From Anaerolineae bacterium (GTDB lineage: Bacteria > Chloroflexota > Anaerolineae > Promineifilales > Promineifilaceae): 64,000 bases of DNA. Position numbers and translations under genes: made by a program. Shown one piece after another: positions 17,770 to 27,741 of the stretch. Positions within the stretch are counted from its first letter, which is position 1. Every line of letters starts with the position of its first letter. The notes under the pieces were generated by a model. The model was not told where the DNA came from and did not search any database. It was given only the letters and a program-made list of their open reading frames with translations. The stretch spans positions 348,340-412,339 of the forward strand of contig JAMLHW010000004.1 in the NCBI GenBank assembly GCA_023954475.1, written 5' to 3'.

Positions 17770-18071
17770 GACAAAGCCTGTTCGCCCTGAGTCAGCGCTT
17801 CCCAATCATTGTCGGCAAATGCTTCGGCGAGTCCTTCGTTGAGGGCATGATAAGCGATGTCATCGGCCGATGCATAGAATGCGCGATCAATTTCGTCGCG
17901 TTCCATTTCAACAAGAAAGCGTTCCAGCGCAGCCACAATGATACTGTTTCGGTTCGGAGCTTGTCCGGAATCCACGAAATGTTGGCTGCGTTGAATTAAT
18001 TCAGCTGGAAATGTTACGGTTGTTCGGACTGTTTCAAATTGGGCCAGATTCATTTTCATCAATACTTTCAT
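17766..18071 (-). CDS. Ribbon-helix-helix antitoxin of a MazEF-like pair
   Basis: An antitoxin of about 101 residues. Its N-terminal part has a RHH DNA-binding pattern: a strand (TVRTTVTFPAELIQ), then two helices (start SGQAPNRNSIIVAALERFL). The acidic C-terminus (ASADDIAYHALNEGLAEAFADND) is the likely toxin-wrapping tail. The strong promoter at 18097-18126 places the transcript start near 18090, which rules out the longer reading from 18098; ATG 18071 or 18053 are the candidates. It overlaps the damaged toxin gene by four bases. Confidence 0.8.
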   Translation of the reverse strand: MKVLMKMNLAQFETVRTTVTFPAELIQRSQHFVDSGQAPNRNSIIVAALERFLVEMERDEIDRAFYASADDIAYHALNEGLAEAFADNDWEALTQGEQALS

Positions 18072-18096
18072 CAAATACAATGTGGATCTAGCCATC

Positions 18097-18128
18097 ATTA
18101 TAGATGGGTAATTTGATGTTTGTCAAAT
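18097..18128 (-). promoter_or_regulatory. Toxin-antitoxin promoter with overlapping inverted repeat
   Basis: Minus-strand -35 TTGACA (18121-18126) and -10 TATAAT (18097-18102), both perfect consensus, 18 bases apart. An inverted repeat ATTTGA-6-TCAAAT (18111-18128) overlaps the -35 box and may be the autorepression site of the RHH antitoxin. Confidence 0.72.
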
Positions 18129-18612
18129 ACTATCTTTACATCTGTGTGATAATTGTCGTGAATAACTGTGACGATCGTCAATTGGCAGTGTAAATTTTTC
18201 ACCTAGACTTAATCAATAGGCAAGTTTTGCGTCGCACTTTCAACGTGTTCTAAATTCTGGAGGGAAAATTCCAAATGTTGAGAAGACAGGTTCTTGGATG
18301 TAGACTTTTGCGGTTTCACAAGAAGCGTTTATATCAATTGGTTCTCGTGTTCTGCTTCTCGCTAACAATCACGTTTGTCGAAGGGGCAGGATTGCAACCC
18401 GAATCTACTTATGATTCATCAATTGAATTGCTTGGTCGCAAAGCTAATCAAGCTTCGCTTCCCCCAAATAATATGTCGGGCGATGTGTGGTCTGTGTATA
18501 CTGATCCGTACTGGGCTTTTTCGATTATCCAGCCACCTGGCTGGACACTTCAAAATCTGCCATATCGAGATTTCGGATTTCGATTAGCAGCCCCAACATA
18601 GTCGTCGATGAA

Positions 18613-19544
18613 TTGGGGAGACCGCTAGAAGGGGCATTTCTATCAGTCAATGTTGTCCCAGTGACTTCGTTGGATTGGAGTAGATTTGAAGATGAAGCGT
18701 ATTGGGATAGCGAGATTTCATCTAGCGAGTTACTCGATCTAGACCGCGCGGAGGGGAGGCAAATACGGGGTGTCAATAAAGGTGGCAATACCTTTGTCGA
18801 TAATGTCTTGTTTCATAACGATCACTTGTATCATTTTAGCTTCACTCAAGCCGCCGGAACAAACTTTGCCACTTCAGATGTTGGATATAAGATGCTAGCA
18901 AGTATCAAATTGTCAGGAGTTCCGGAGCCTTATCCACCGCCAGATTATGATGCACTAGGTATTGAGCTTGCATCTTTCAATTTTCCCTCGCTCAAACATG
19001 CGTTTCCAGATGGTCCCGGCAATGTAACCGATGGTGGTGGATACAATAACGGTGGATTGCATACTGGCGGCGATAAATTTGCATTAGATTTTTGTGAAGA
19101 TAGTCTGTGTCAACAAGCTGGAAGATACGTTATTGCGCCAACCGATATCACATTTGTCGCAACAGCTTCAAATCAGAGAGATTATCATTTTTTTGAAATT
19201 GATAATAATGGAACGGACAAGTTGTGCATGACTCTTGCTCATTTCTACTGGGATGTTTGGAGCGAAGGTGAATACCAATCGTAGCGGGTATGCAGTTTTC
19301 CCAACAAACTGTTTTGGCACCCCTGAGCAATTATTCACCACCACACGTTCACATGGCGCTATTCACCACACAAGCAACGAAACCCTGCAATACAACTGAA
19401 CCAAATAGCAGAACTGCTATCACTTACGAAGGTCTTTTCGAATTGGATGGCGATGGATATGAAGCATGTTGGAGTGGGACTTTACAAACGTATGCTGAGG
19501 CTCGTAATTTCAACGAATTATCCAATTTGCGCTTCACCAACTAG
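18613..19544 (+). pseudogene. M23 (LytM-like) peptidase segment of the decayed gene
   Basis: The frame read from 18613 to 19284 contains the H-x3-D zinc motif of M23 peptidases in GGLHTGGDKFALDF. After a frame break near 19285 the next piece has the H-x-H motif in YSPPHVHMALF. Both sets of metal ligands survive although the frame does not, so decay is probably recent. Such domains cut peptidoglycan cross-bridges or serve as non-catalytic scaffolds. Confidence 0.6.
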
Positions 19545-19928
19545 CCAACTGCAAAGGGGTATTGAAATTGATCCTGGGGACTGCTTTCCAGACGATCCGC
19601 CAGATCCAGGTGGCGATACAACGCCTCCTTTCGCAACTGGCTTTTCAGCAAGTGTTACAAACGGCATCGCAAATATCACGACATCCGGTGTACAAGACAA
19701 TGACGGAGGTAGTGGCATTCGTGAAGTGAGATTTAGCGCCAAATGGAGCGGTGAATGGCACGGCATTGGCATAGACTTTACTAATCCCTATTCTTTAGAG
19801 TGGGATATGTGTGCCAGTGGTGTACCAGATGATGATGTCGAATTGGGCATGGAGGTTTGGGACAATGCAGGGAAACTTTGACATGGGAGTGAACACAATC
19901 CAAATCCCCATATAACCAAATCGTATAA

Positions 19929-20438
19929 TTGCCCCCACCGGAACCACCACCAGTAAGTGATGGTGTTTATCTGTATACGGGTTCTTCCTACAGCGGAAAT
20001 GAATGTAAAGTATTACAGGATGAACCAAGTATTACACAACATTGCGGTAGTGGTTTTAACGATCAGATAAAGTCCATCAAGATGGTGGGGCAGTGGTCGA
20101 CAGTATTATACGAAGACGATGACTACGGTGGCATTTTTACTGTCTTCAACGGAAGCGATCCAGACTTGTTCGACAATGCCATCGGCTATTCAACATCATC
20201 TATTCGTGTGAGACGCACATCCCCATCGTTATTCACTCTCTATGGGCTTGGCGATTGCTATAATGGGCCATCATTTGATAGCGATCGTACTGTTTTCGAT
20301 TTGAGTCATTGGGATTTCAATGATGATGCCGAATCAATTGTGATTCAAAGTGGATATGAGGTGATTTTATGTGAGCATGCAAATTTTTACGGCATCTGTG
20401 GTCGCACTAGCCAATCCAACCTGACATCAATGCGATAG
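19929..20438 (+). pseudogene. Beta/gamma-crystallin-like segment of the decayed gene
   Basis: This piece reads VYLYTGSSYSGNECKVL, then IKSIKMVGQWSTVLYEDDDY and GYEVILCEHANFYGICG: the repeated Y/F-x-G plus S-I/V-x pattern of beta/gamma-crystallin-type Greek-key domains, which often bind calcium in secreted bacterial proteins. It is cut off from the preceding Ig-like piece by a frame break near 19885-19930. Confidence 0.55.
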
Positions 20439-21178
20439 CAAATGGTCTCAGAAACAAGGTGTCTTCTGCAAGGGTTTGTTCCGGCAGTTGCCTGCCTGCA
20501 CCAACACCACCGACCCCAATCTCCTAACCAATGAATCGGACGAAATACTCTAACGAAAACATTCTACTTGATTGGTCAGGAACTGTACCCAATATTATGC
20601 AGAGTATTGGGAGGGAATTTACCTGATGGTCATAAAGAAACCTTTGGATGGAGTAGTGGAACGCTTTGGAATCTAGAACTATTGAAGCATCGACTGAGCC
20701 ATACTATTGGCATGTCAAAGCATGGAATGAGTATGGTGAAGGACGGAACTCACAAAGCTCATTCTTCGTTGCAAGCCCACCCCCGACACCACCATCAAAC
20801 TTGACGATTGAGACCGTCTCAAAAGATGCTTTCTCTACACTGGCATGACAATTCAGTAGACGAGACTGGTTTCAATATCTATCGTTGGGGATATGATGGC
20901 TCAAGCTGGAGTTTCATCTTCCTTGACTCAGCATTCGCCAATACGACGCTGTACTCTGACACGGGGCTTAATTGCGGTACAACTTACTACCATGAGGTCA
21001 CAGCATATAAGGAGAATAGTGAGTCCACGCCTACCGAATTCGCTGAGGCACATCCACACCTTGTTCTGATCCATCTGATTCCAGTACGCTCTTCGTACCT
21101 ATCATAGCATTTCAGTTCCAAAGTAGTGGCAATATCGTCTTTAACTCCGATCGAGATGGTGACAATGAAATCTACACA

Positions 21179-21916
21179 ATGAATGCCGATGGGTATAATC
21201 CAGTCCGCTTAACTGACAACTTAGCAGACGATACTTTGGCAAAGTGGTCTCCAGACGGAAGTCAGATTGCATTCGTCTCAGACAGAAGTGGTAATAATGA
21301 GATTTATATCATGGATGCAGACGGCAGTCATGTCGTTCGGCTGACACATACAGTTGCCGACGACAGCCACCCGGACTGGTCTCCAGACGGAGAAAAAATC
21401 GTATTCCATTCAAATCTGGACGGCGATTATGATATCTACGTTATGGACGTCGACACACCCAATCCCTTAAAACTCACAGACAATTGGCATCGATGTAACT
21501 GCCAATATTCACCTGACGGTAACAAGATATTCTATCAATCGTGGGATTCCAATAGTTCGACACTGGAATTGTTTTCCATGAATAGTGATGGCAGTAACAT
21601 CACTAAAATCGCGCATTTAGGTTCGAGCAATTACGAGCCGGCCATTTCTCCAGATGGAACAAAGATCGTTTATTTCTCTCTTCGAGATGACAATCCTGAA
21701 ATCTACATAGCGAACATAGATGGAACAAACGAAATCAGGTTAACATATGATCCAGACAATGACTACAGCCCATCGTTTTCTTCGTCAGGGCAATACATCA
21801 TTTTCCATTCAGACCGCACAGGCAATCGCGAAATTCATCGTACGAACCTCGATGGTTCTAATCTCGTTAACCTGACTAACAACCCCAGTGAAGACAGATG
21901 GGCTGACTGGAAATAG
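21179..21916 (+). pseudogene. TolB-like beta-propeller segment of the decayed gene
   Basis: About five WD40-like/PD40 blades are readable, each with S-DGxxIxFxSDRxGNxEIYxMxxDG-type wording (for example SPDGSQIAFVSDRSGNNEIY and SSSGQYIIFHSDRTGNREIH). The frame is open some way upstream of the ATG at 21179 (a further blade, NSDRDGDNEIYTMN), so the ATG is internal to the original protein. Such propellers commonly bind partner proteins or ligands outside the cell. This last 0.74 kb is the longest intact piece. Confidence 0.6.
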
Positions 21917-22063
21917 ATATAGCCAACAACAATGAATGTGGCCTACATTGAATACCGCTTTTGCAGCCACCATTTTGCATGAATAGCAGTCGCTTTAGTT
22001 CGTTGAGTCCAAAACAACTTGACTGAAGCGGCTGCCATTCTATTTGATGTTATCCCCGCTTTG

Positions 22064-23482
22064 TTACACAGCTCCACTATTGCGCAAGGCGAGTGTTTGC
22101 CAGATAGTGCGCACCATGATCTTGAAATCGAGCAGCAATGACCAGTGCTCGATGTACCAGACATCATACTTGGTGCGCTCAATTACCGACGTATCGCCGC
22201 GCAATCCGTTGACCTGCGCCCAGCCGGTCATGCCGGCCTTTTCCTGGTGACGCAACATGTAGTCAGGTACTGTGCGGCGGAATTGCGCTACATAGTGCGG
22301 CTGTTCCGGGCGTGGGCCAACCAGACTCATTTCGCCGAGCATGACATTGATCAACTGCGGCAACTCGTCGATATTGATTTTGCGCAGTAATGTCCCCAAC
22401 TTCGTCCGTCGCGGGTCTTCTTCTACCGTCCAGCCCGGCCCGTCCTTTTCCGCGTCCTGGCGCATCGAGCGGAATTTGATCATCTTGAACGACTTGCCGT
22501 CCAGTCCCATGCGCTCCTGAACGAAAAATACAGGGCCGGGCGACTCCAATTTAATCGCCACGGCGACGAGCAGCATGAACGGCGACAAAACGATCAAACC
22601 GAGCGTCGAGCCGGCAAAATCGATCAAGCGTTTGAAAACCAGCTTGTAACCACGCAAATTGTAGTCGCGCACTGAAAGCAGCGGCAAACCACCCAAATCG
22701 TCGAGACCAGCCTCTGAGGTGATGTACTGGAATAAGTCAGGGAATATCTTGATCGAAACGCGGCCACGCTGACAATGCGAAATGATGCGGACTGTTTCCC
22801 GATGTCCCAGTTCGGGAACGGCAATCATGACTTCATCGATCTTGTAGCGCTCGATCAGGTCGGGCAAGCTCTCGACCGGGCCAAGGACAGGCACACCGCG
22901 CAATTTGCGCATACCGCTACCGTCATCGATGATGCCGACCAAATCATAGCCCAGATAAGGTGACCACTGGATGCGCTTGAGTATGATCTGCGCCACTTCA
23001 CCTGTGCCGACGAGCAGGAGTTTGTCCTGGCCGATGCCGCGCCGCCGCAGCCGATCTCGTACAGCTTGATGAAAAATGCGGCCCAGCATAAGGAAAACGA
23101 TGCCCAATACCCACGTATAGATGATGATGGTGCGCGGATAGTCTGTGAGGAGTGTGTTGCCTTTGAACAAAAAGGTTGAGGCAGCGACGGCAAACAGCGA
23201 GCCTATTGAAACGCCGGCAAATACGGCATAAAACTGATCGATGCGCGATGGAGCACGCGGCACAAAATACTGCCCGTTGACCAACAACACGCCGACAATA
23301 AAAACGACCTGCAACACGATTAGACCTGTATATGTTCTGAGTGGAACGAGACTGGCCAGTTCATCGGGAAAATCAATGTAAATGCGTAACCAATAGGCGC
23401 AAACAAATGCAGTGATGATCATCAAGGCGTCAAGCAAGATAAGTGTGATGCTGAAGATGATGCGGTAACGCTGGCTGTTCAT
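22064..23482 (-). CDS. Polyprenyl-phosphate sugar phosphotransferase (exopolysaccharide initiation)
   Basis: A 472-residue membrane protein of the WcaJ/WbaP family. Four to five helices occupy residues 10-130, a CoA-binding-like domain follows (LLVGTGEVAQIILKRIQ), then another helix (FAGSTLGLIVLSPFMLLVAVAIKLE) and the catalytic bacterial sugar transferase domain (GPVFFVQERMGLDGKSFKMIKFRSM, then LRKINIDELPQLINVMLGEMSLVGPRPE, and KAGMTGWAQVNG). It moves a sugar-1-phosphate to undecaprenyl phosphate, the first step of exopolysaccharide building. The ATG at 23482 is chosen because an upstream extension would run into the glycosyltransferase gene, which ends at 23497. Confidence 0.93.
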   Translation of the reverse strand: MNSQRYRIIFSITLILLDALMIITAFVCAYWLRIYIDFPDELASLVPLRTYTGLIVLQVVFIVGVLLVNGQYFVPRAPSRIDQFYAVFAGVSIGSLFAVAASTFLFKGNTLLTDYPRTIIIYTWVLGIVFLMLGRIFHQAVRDRLRRRGIGQDKLLLVGTGEVAQIILKRIQWSPYLGYDLVGIIDDGSGMRKLRGVPVLGPVESLPDLIERYKIDEVMIAVPELGHRETVRIISHCQRGRVSIKIFPDLFQYITSEAGLDDLGGLPLLSVRDYNLRGYKLVFKRLIDFAGSTLGLIVLSPFMLLVAVAIKLESPGPVFFVQERMGLDGKSFKMIKFRSMRQDAEKDGPGWTVEEDPRRTKLGTLLRKINIDELPQLINVMLGEMSLVGPRPEQPHYVAQFRRTVPDYMLRHQEKAGMTGWAQVNGLRGDTSVIERTKYDVWYIEHWSLLLDFKIMVRTIWQTLALRNSGAV

Positions 23483-23496
23483 GTTAATTTGACAGG

Positions 23497-24459
23497 TTAG
23501 GCTGGGACATGGTCGCGCTGCAACAACGCAGCACCGGCTACAACATCGGGCCAAACCGCTCGCCCGCCTTTAGCGGCAATGCCCAAGAGTATAATCTGGT
23601 GTAGGGGGAAGCGTGTCTCCTGACGATAGTGCTTGTAGTAAAAAATGAGCATGGCGCGATAAAATTCCGGATGTGCGCGGCTGTTTTGTTTGCTGGAGGC
23701 GCGTTTGACGTGCCAAGCGACGACATCGGGATTGTAGACGACGCGCCAACCGATATCTTTGACGCGTTTGGCCAAGTCAAGGTCTTCGCCGTACATCCAG
23801 TAGCGGGTGTCGAGCAAGCCGATTTCCTGTAAGGCGGCGGCGCGAATGAGCATAAACGCCCCGACGACGGAATCGACCTCGGCCCGTTGATCGATGTCAA
23901 GATAGGTGAGATTGTATCGGCCGAATCTTCTCGACTGTGGAAACAACTTACTCAACCCCGTAAAGCGGTAGAGCGATACCGTCGGCGTCGGAAACGAACG
24001 CCGACACGCGACATCGAGTTCGCCGGTCGGCAGCAGCAATTTCGGCCCCATGATACCGATATCAGGATGAGCATCCATGAAAGCGATGCTCTTCGCCAGC
24101 GTATCCGGCTCCAGTTCAGTATCAGGGTTGAGCAGCAGGCAATAGCGCGGCGGCTGCGCGGCGTGCTGCACCACATATTCCCAGCCCTGGTTGTTGGCAG
24201 CCGCGTAGCCGGGATTATTGTCATTGGCAAGTAATGCCACCTGCGGAAAATGACGCCGCACCATAGCGACACTGTCATCGGCCGAATTGTTATCAACAAC
24301 ACAGACGACGACATCGAGATCGCCAACCGCAGCAAAAACGGTCTCCAGACAACGTCGCAACAATGCCGCGACATTGTAGTTGACGATGACAATGGCAAGA
24401 TCAGCGGTATGCGTCGCATCACGCTGGTTATCTGTTGCTAACTGCGCCTGTTCCGGCAT
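23497..24459 (-). CDS. Family 2 glycosyltransferase
   Basis: A 320-residue GT-A glycosyltransferase of the rhamnosyltransferase-like GT2 group. Motifs: VIVNYN at the N-terminus, VVDNNSADDS, NPGYAAANNQG, the DxD-type LLLNPDTE and GEDLDLAKRVKDIGW near the acceptor site. No membrane helix except perhaps near the C-terminus. It lies 14 bases upstream of the sugar phosphotransferase on the same strand, so the two likely act in one surface-polysaccharide pathway. Confidence 0.92.
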   Translation of the reverse strand: MPEQAQLATDNQRDATHTADLAIVIVNYNVAALLRRCLETVFAAVGDLDVVVCVVDNNSADDSVAMVRRHFPQVALLANDNNPGYAAANNQGWEYVVQHAAQPPRYCLLLNPDTELEPDTLAKSIAFMDAHPDIGIMGPKLLLPTGELDVACRRSFPTPTVSLYRFTGLSKLFPQSRRFGRYNLTYLDIDQRAEVDSVVGAFMLIRAAALQEIGLLDTRYWMYGEDLDLAKRVKDIGWRVVYNPDVVAWHVKRASSKQNSRAHPEFYRAMLIFYYKHYRQETRFPLHQIILLGIAAKGGRAVWPDVVAGAALLQRDHVPA

Positions 24460-24647
24460 ATAACTTCACTCTGTTCTTCCACTTAGCGCGACATTTATGT
24501 CACGCTTCATACCCCAATTATGCCGCCGAAGCTATTCTAGCACACGGCTAAACGGCCACAAATGACCGCCAAAAGCATGACGGGTTCCTGACTGCTAATC
24601 GCGTGCTAATAGAATGTCCGTACAATACGGCTACGGAGATCATTGTT

Positions 24648-25859
24648 ATGAGAAAACTGAGCACATCTGTCCTCATGGTTGTCTATTCGGTGCTGTTGAT
24701 CGTTGCCGGTATCTGGATTGGACAATCGGACATCTTTGTCATGTTGTCAGGGGGCATTTCGGCCGATACACCCACGTCACTACGCCGCGAATTTGCCCCG
24801 TTTTGGGAAGTCTGGAGCTTTGTTCACGAGGAATATTTCGACCAGCCGCTGGACAACACAGACCTCGTCGAAGGCGCAATACGCGGTATGCTGGAGACAC
24901 TCGGCGATCGCAACACGATTTATCTGCCGCCCAGCGAGCATCAGGCAAGCGAAGATCGTTTTAACGGTCAATTCCAGGGTATTGGAACGACAATAGAGAT
25001 GATCGACGACCGCGTGGTAATTGTCACGCCCTATGAAGGGTCGCCGGCGGAAATGGCAGGATTGCGACCGGGTGATGTGCTGGTTTCGGCCGATGGCACC
25101 GATCTCACAGGACTCGACATTGCGGAAGTCGGGGCGCTGGTGCGTGGACCGGCAGGCACTGTCGTCGTACTCGAAATTGACCGCGATGGGGAGATTTTCA
25201 CCGTAGACGTGACGCGTGACATTATCGATGTGCCCAGCGTGCGCACCGAACTGCTCGATGACGGCATCGGCTATGTGCGCATCAACCAGTTTGGCGACCG
25301 CACAGACGAAGAGCTGAATGAACAGTTGCCCGCACTCATAGCGCAAGAGCCTGTCGGCCTGGTTATCGATTTGCGCAACAATCCCGGCGGCGGCTTGAAT
25401 ACCGTCGTCGATATTGCCGAACAGTTCATTCCCGAAGGCGTGATTTTGACAGAGCGGTTCGGCGACGGGCGCGAAGTGGTGTTTGAGAGTGACGAGGGTG
25501 GCCTGGCGACAGCTATTCCGCTAGCTGTGTTGATCAATGAAGGCAGTGCCAGCGCCTCGGAGGTGTTGGCGGGAGCGCTGCGTGACCAAGGACGCGGCGT
25601 GTTGATCGGCAATACGTCTTTCGGCAAGGGTACGGTGCAGAACAATCGCACGTTGAGCAACGGCGGCGGCGTGCGTATCACGATTGCGCGTTGGCTGACG
25701 CCGGACGGCGAATGGGTGCATGAGACCGGATTGCAGCCCGATTTTGTGGTGCTATTTCCAGAGGATGATTCGGCCGAATCTGACATCCAGCTCCAGGCGG
25801 CGGTCGATTATCTGTTGGGGCGAGAAGTGACGGGGGTTGAGAGGGATTCGGCCGAATAA
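24648..25859 (+). CDS. ctpA: C-terminal processing peptidase (S41, CtpA family)
   Basis: A 403-residue secreted or membrane-tethered S41 protease. It has an N-terminal hydrophobic segment (residues 6-30), then a helical N-domain (WSFVHEEYFDQPLD), a PDZ domain (about 105-190, YEGSPAEMAGLRPGDVLV) and the catalytic domain with DLRNNPGGGL, the Ser motif GSASASE (299-305) and the Lys in FGKGTVQ. The Ser-Lys dyad cleaves proteins at their C-termini. ATG 24648 has GGAG nine bases ahead. The last codons (DSAE, stop) are formed by a copy of the TCGGCCGA palindrome. Confidence 0.93.
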   Translation: MRKLSTSVLMVVYSVLLIVAGIWIGQSDIFVMLSGGISADTPTSLRREFAPFWEVWSFVHEEYFDQPLDNTDLVEGAIRGMLETLGDRNTIYLPPSEHQASEDRFNGQFQGIGTTIEMIDDRVVIVTPYEGSPAEMAGLRPGDVLVSADGTDLTGLDIAEVGALVRGPAGTVVVLEIDRDGEIFTVDVTRDIIDVPSVRTELLDDGIGYVRINQFGDRTDEELNEQLPALIAQEPVGLVIDLRNNPGGGLNTVVDIAEQFIPEGVILTERFGDGREVVFESDEGGLATAIPLAVLINEGSASASEVLAGALRDQGRGVLIGNTSFGKGTVQNNRTLSNGGGVRITIARWLTPDGEWVHETGLQPDFVVLFPEDDSAESDIQLQAAVDYLLGREVTGVERDSAE

Positions 25860-25866
25860 TGTTACT

Positions 25867-26624
25867 TCACGAATCCAACATAAATTGGTCGAGATCGAGA
25901 TTGCCACTATTCCAGGCTACAAGGCCCACCCAATTGATCGCACCAGACTCATCACAGAATCTTTCAATAAATTCACGCGTAAAGCGATTCACGATCCGGC
26001 TTTTCTCTGCATGAAAGACGTCATTGTGTTCTTTCGCACGGTAGCCAATCGGTTCGATAATGTCCGTGTACAAATCCTGATTACCACTAATCAGATACCA
26101 GAAATTTTGGCCGACAACCTTCAAATATCCTCTGACAAAGCTTGTCTTCGTCTTACCGTAACAAATACCCAGCACGGCCTGAACATGAGACCATAGCGTG
26201 CCTGCCTGATCGTCGCGACAGCTTTCTGCAAATCCTGTTGTAGTTTGTTGTGTTGCGAACTGTTGCCCCAATTTGGTCCGGACTTGATGGAAACCACATA
26301 GTGAATTCCATCGCGGACAAACTCGAGATCAACACCTGTGGCTGCTGACTTGCGACCCTGACAGGTCTGTCCCGCGACGTAGACAGCTAATCCCTCCAGA
26401 AAATCCCCGAATAACTTCTCCTCCGAAGACGAGAGAAATGCATCGAGTAGGCCTTCAATCAATTGGCCGGCTGTCGCCACATTTTTTGCTTTGAATAGAT
26501 ACGGGTTCTTTTTCAGGAGCTTGTCGAGAGAGAGGCGCTCCAAAGACTTGATGCGATGCTCATGAAAATCAACGATGTTGAGATTGACGTAAGCGTTTAC
26601 GTCATCTAGATCGAGTTGATCCAT
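25867..26624 (-). pseudogene. Type II restriction endonuclease (PmeII-like), frameshifted
   Basis: Two minus-strand frames together make one protein. The first (26624 to about 26190) carries the PD-(D/E)xK-like core (ATGVDLEF, then VVSIKSGPNWGNSSQ). The second (about 26180 to 25867) carries the family C-terminus (VLGICYGKTK, GQNFWYLISG, IIEPIGYRAKE and FTREFIERFCDE). The family normally has these in one chain of about 250 residues, so a frameshift near 26185 has split it. Assignment to the PmeII-like family rests on memory of its motifs. The gene starts inside the end of the methyltransferase gene (23-bp overlap), the usual tight restriction-modification coupling. The nuclease is probably inactive. 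Confidence 0.68.
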
Positions 26625-27486
26625 TGTTCAGGTAGGTTTCCTGTGCTTCCCTTACAACTGTCGGTAGAAGCTGTAACTGTAAACCAGACAAACGGTCTCT
26701 CGCCAGGTCGCAATACGCTTCATTTACGTCAATACCGACAAATTGCCGGCCAAGTTGGAGCGCCGCCACCGCCGTCGTACCGGAGCCGATAAACGGATCG
26801 AGTACGATGTCTCCCGGCTGCGTGAACAACCGGACAAACCATTCCGGCAACGCCTCCGGGAAAGCTGCACTGTGACTTTTGTTACCGCATTCAGTCGCCA
26901 TATGGATCACATTGGTCGGGTACACACTGTCGCGTCCCACCCAATTTGACACATTCTTACCAAAACCGCTGCCGACTTTGGATTCATCGCGGATCTGATC
27001 GGTGTCGCTGAGCGCAACGAGCCGCGTTTTAGCCCAATCCCCAACCGGAACCATCACTTCCTCCTGATACATATGGAATTTGCGATGTTTATTGAATTGC
27101 AACAGCCGTTCCCATGAATCACGAAAGCGATTGGGCCATTTGCCCGGATATGAGTTCTTTTTGTGCCAGATGAACTCTTCGGTCCAGAGCCACCCCTGCT
27201 CGCGCATGCGCAGGATCAACTCGATCACATAGGTAGAGCGTTCGCCCTTGACAACGCGTTCTTTAATATTGAGAATGAACGTGCCAGTTGGCTTGAGAAC
27301 ACGCAGAAACTCCTCCGATTTGGGCAGGAACCAATCCACATAGTCGGCGGGCTTTATGCCCCCGTACGTGTTACGCCGTTGATCAGCGTAGGGTGGTGAA
27401 GTGAAGATGAGATCGATTGAGTTATCCGGCAGTTGGCGCAACTCAGTTGCACAATCACCGCAGATTATCTGGTTTACAAATTCCAT
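26602..27486 (-). CDS. Type II DNA methyltransferase, beta class (N4-cytosine or N6-adenine)
   Basis: A 294-residue DNA methylase. Motif order is beta class: catalytic TSPPY at 29-33 and the SAM-binding DPFIGSGTT at 230-238, with the target region between. SPPY is most frequent in N4-cytosine enzymes. Start ATG 27486 gives the usual N-terminus (MEFVNQIICGDC). The motifs look intact although the partner nuclease gene downstream is frameshifted, so it may now act as a solitary methylase. Its recognition sequence cannot be read from the sequence. Confidence 0.88.
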   Translation of the reverse strand: MEFVNQIICGDCATELRQLPDNSIDLIFTSPPYADQRRNTYGGIKPADYVDWFLPKSEEFLRVLKPTGTFILNIKERVVKGERSTYVIELILRMREQGWLWTEEFIWHKKNSYPGKWPNRFRDSWERLLQFNKHRKFHMYQEEVMVPVGDWAKTRLVALSDTDQIRDESKVGSGFGKNVSNWVGRDSVYPTNVIHMATECGNKSHSAAFPEALPEWFVRLFTQPGDIVLDPFIGSGTTAVAALQLGRQFVGIDVNEAYCDLARDRLSGLQLQLLPTVVREAQETYLNNGSTRSR

Positions 27487-27606
27487 GCTGTGCCTCGGAA
27501 AACTCGAACATCTTTTCTGATAATTGAAGTGTAGTGAATTAAGCATAGATGTCAATTGATCCCATTTCGGCCGAATAGTCTGCTTCCATCAAGCGAATAA
27601 TTCTGC

Positions 27607-27682
27607 TTAACATACCAGTTACAAGATGTTAACTGTTTGTTTACACCTCGTTTGCAGTCTGTTAAACCATTGACGCTACGAT
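27607..27682 (+). promoter_or_regulatory. Predicted Pho-regulated promoter 1
   Basis: TTAACA-like hexamers start at 27607, 27619, 27629, 27640, 27651 and 27662 (spacings 12, 10, 11, 11, 11). The last (TTAAAC) is followed by 9 bases and a -10-like TACGAT (27677-27682). PhoB/PhoP-type regulators bind such 11-bp direct repeats, replacing the -35 box. The same geometry recurs at 29953 and 33141. Confidence 0.75.
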
Positions 27683-27741
27683 TACGCACAGCAATTTAAT
27701 CATGGAAAAGGCTGTGACAAATCGCCTTGAGGAGATACTGA

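Larger units (their letters stand above)
18275..21916 (+). pseudogene. Decayed gene for a large secreted multidomain protein
   Basis: Successive same-strand reading-frame pieces over 3.6 kb form one domain series, each piece ending at a stop or shift and resuming in another frame: signal peptide and N-terminal domain (18275-18601, resuming 18613), M23 peptidase-like domain (to 19544), Ig-like domain (19552-19881), beta/gamma-crystallin-like domain (19929-20438), Fn3-like repeats (20568-21107) and a TolB-like beta-propeller (about 21110-21916). A GGAGG lies upstream of ATG 18275. I count at least five frame breaks. The tract is visibly AT-richer than its surroundings and lacks the TCGGCCGA palindrome found nearly everywhere else. 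It looks like an acquired gene that decayed; clustered sequencing errors are a less likely cause. Confidence 0.72.

Noticed and set aside
18099..22063. Insertion sequence or transposase in the AT-richer region
   Set aside because: No transposase motifs or terminal inverted repeats were found; the pieces belong to one decayed secreted protein.
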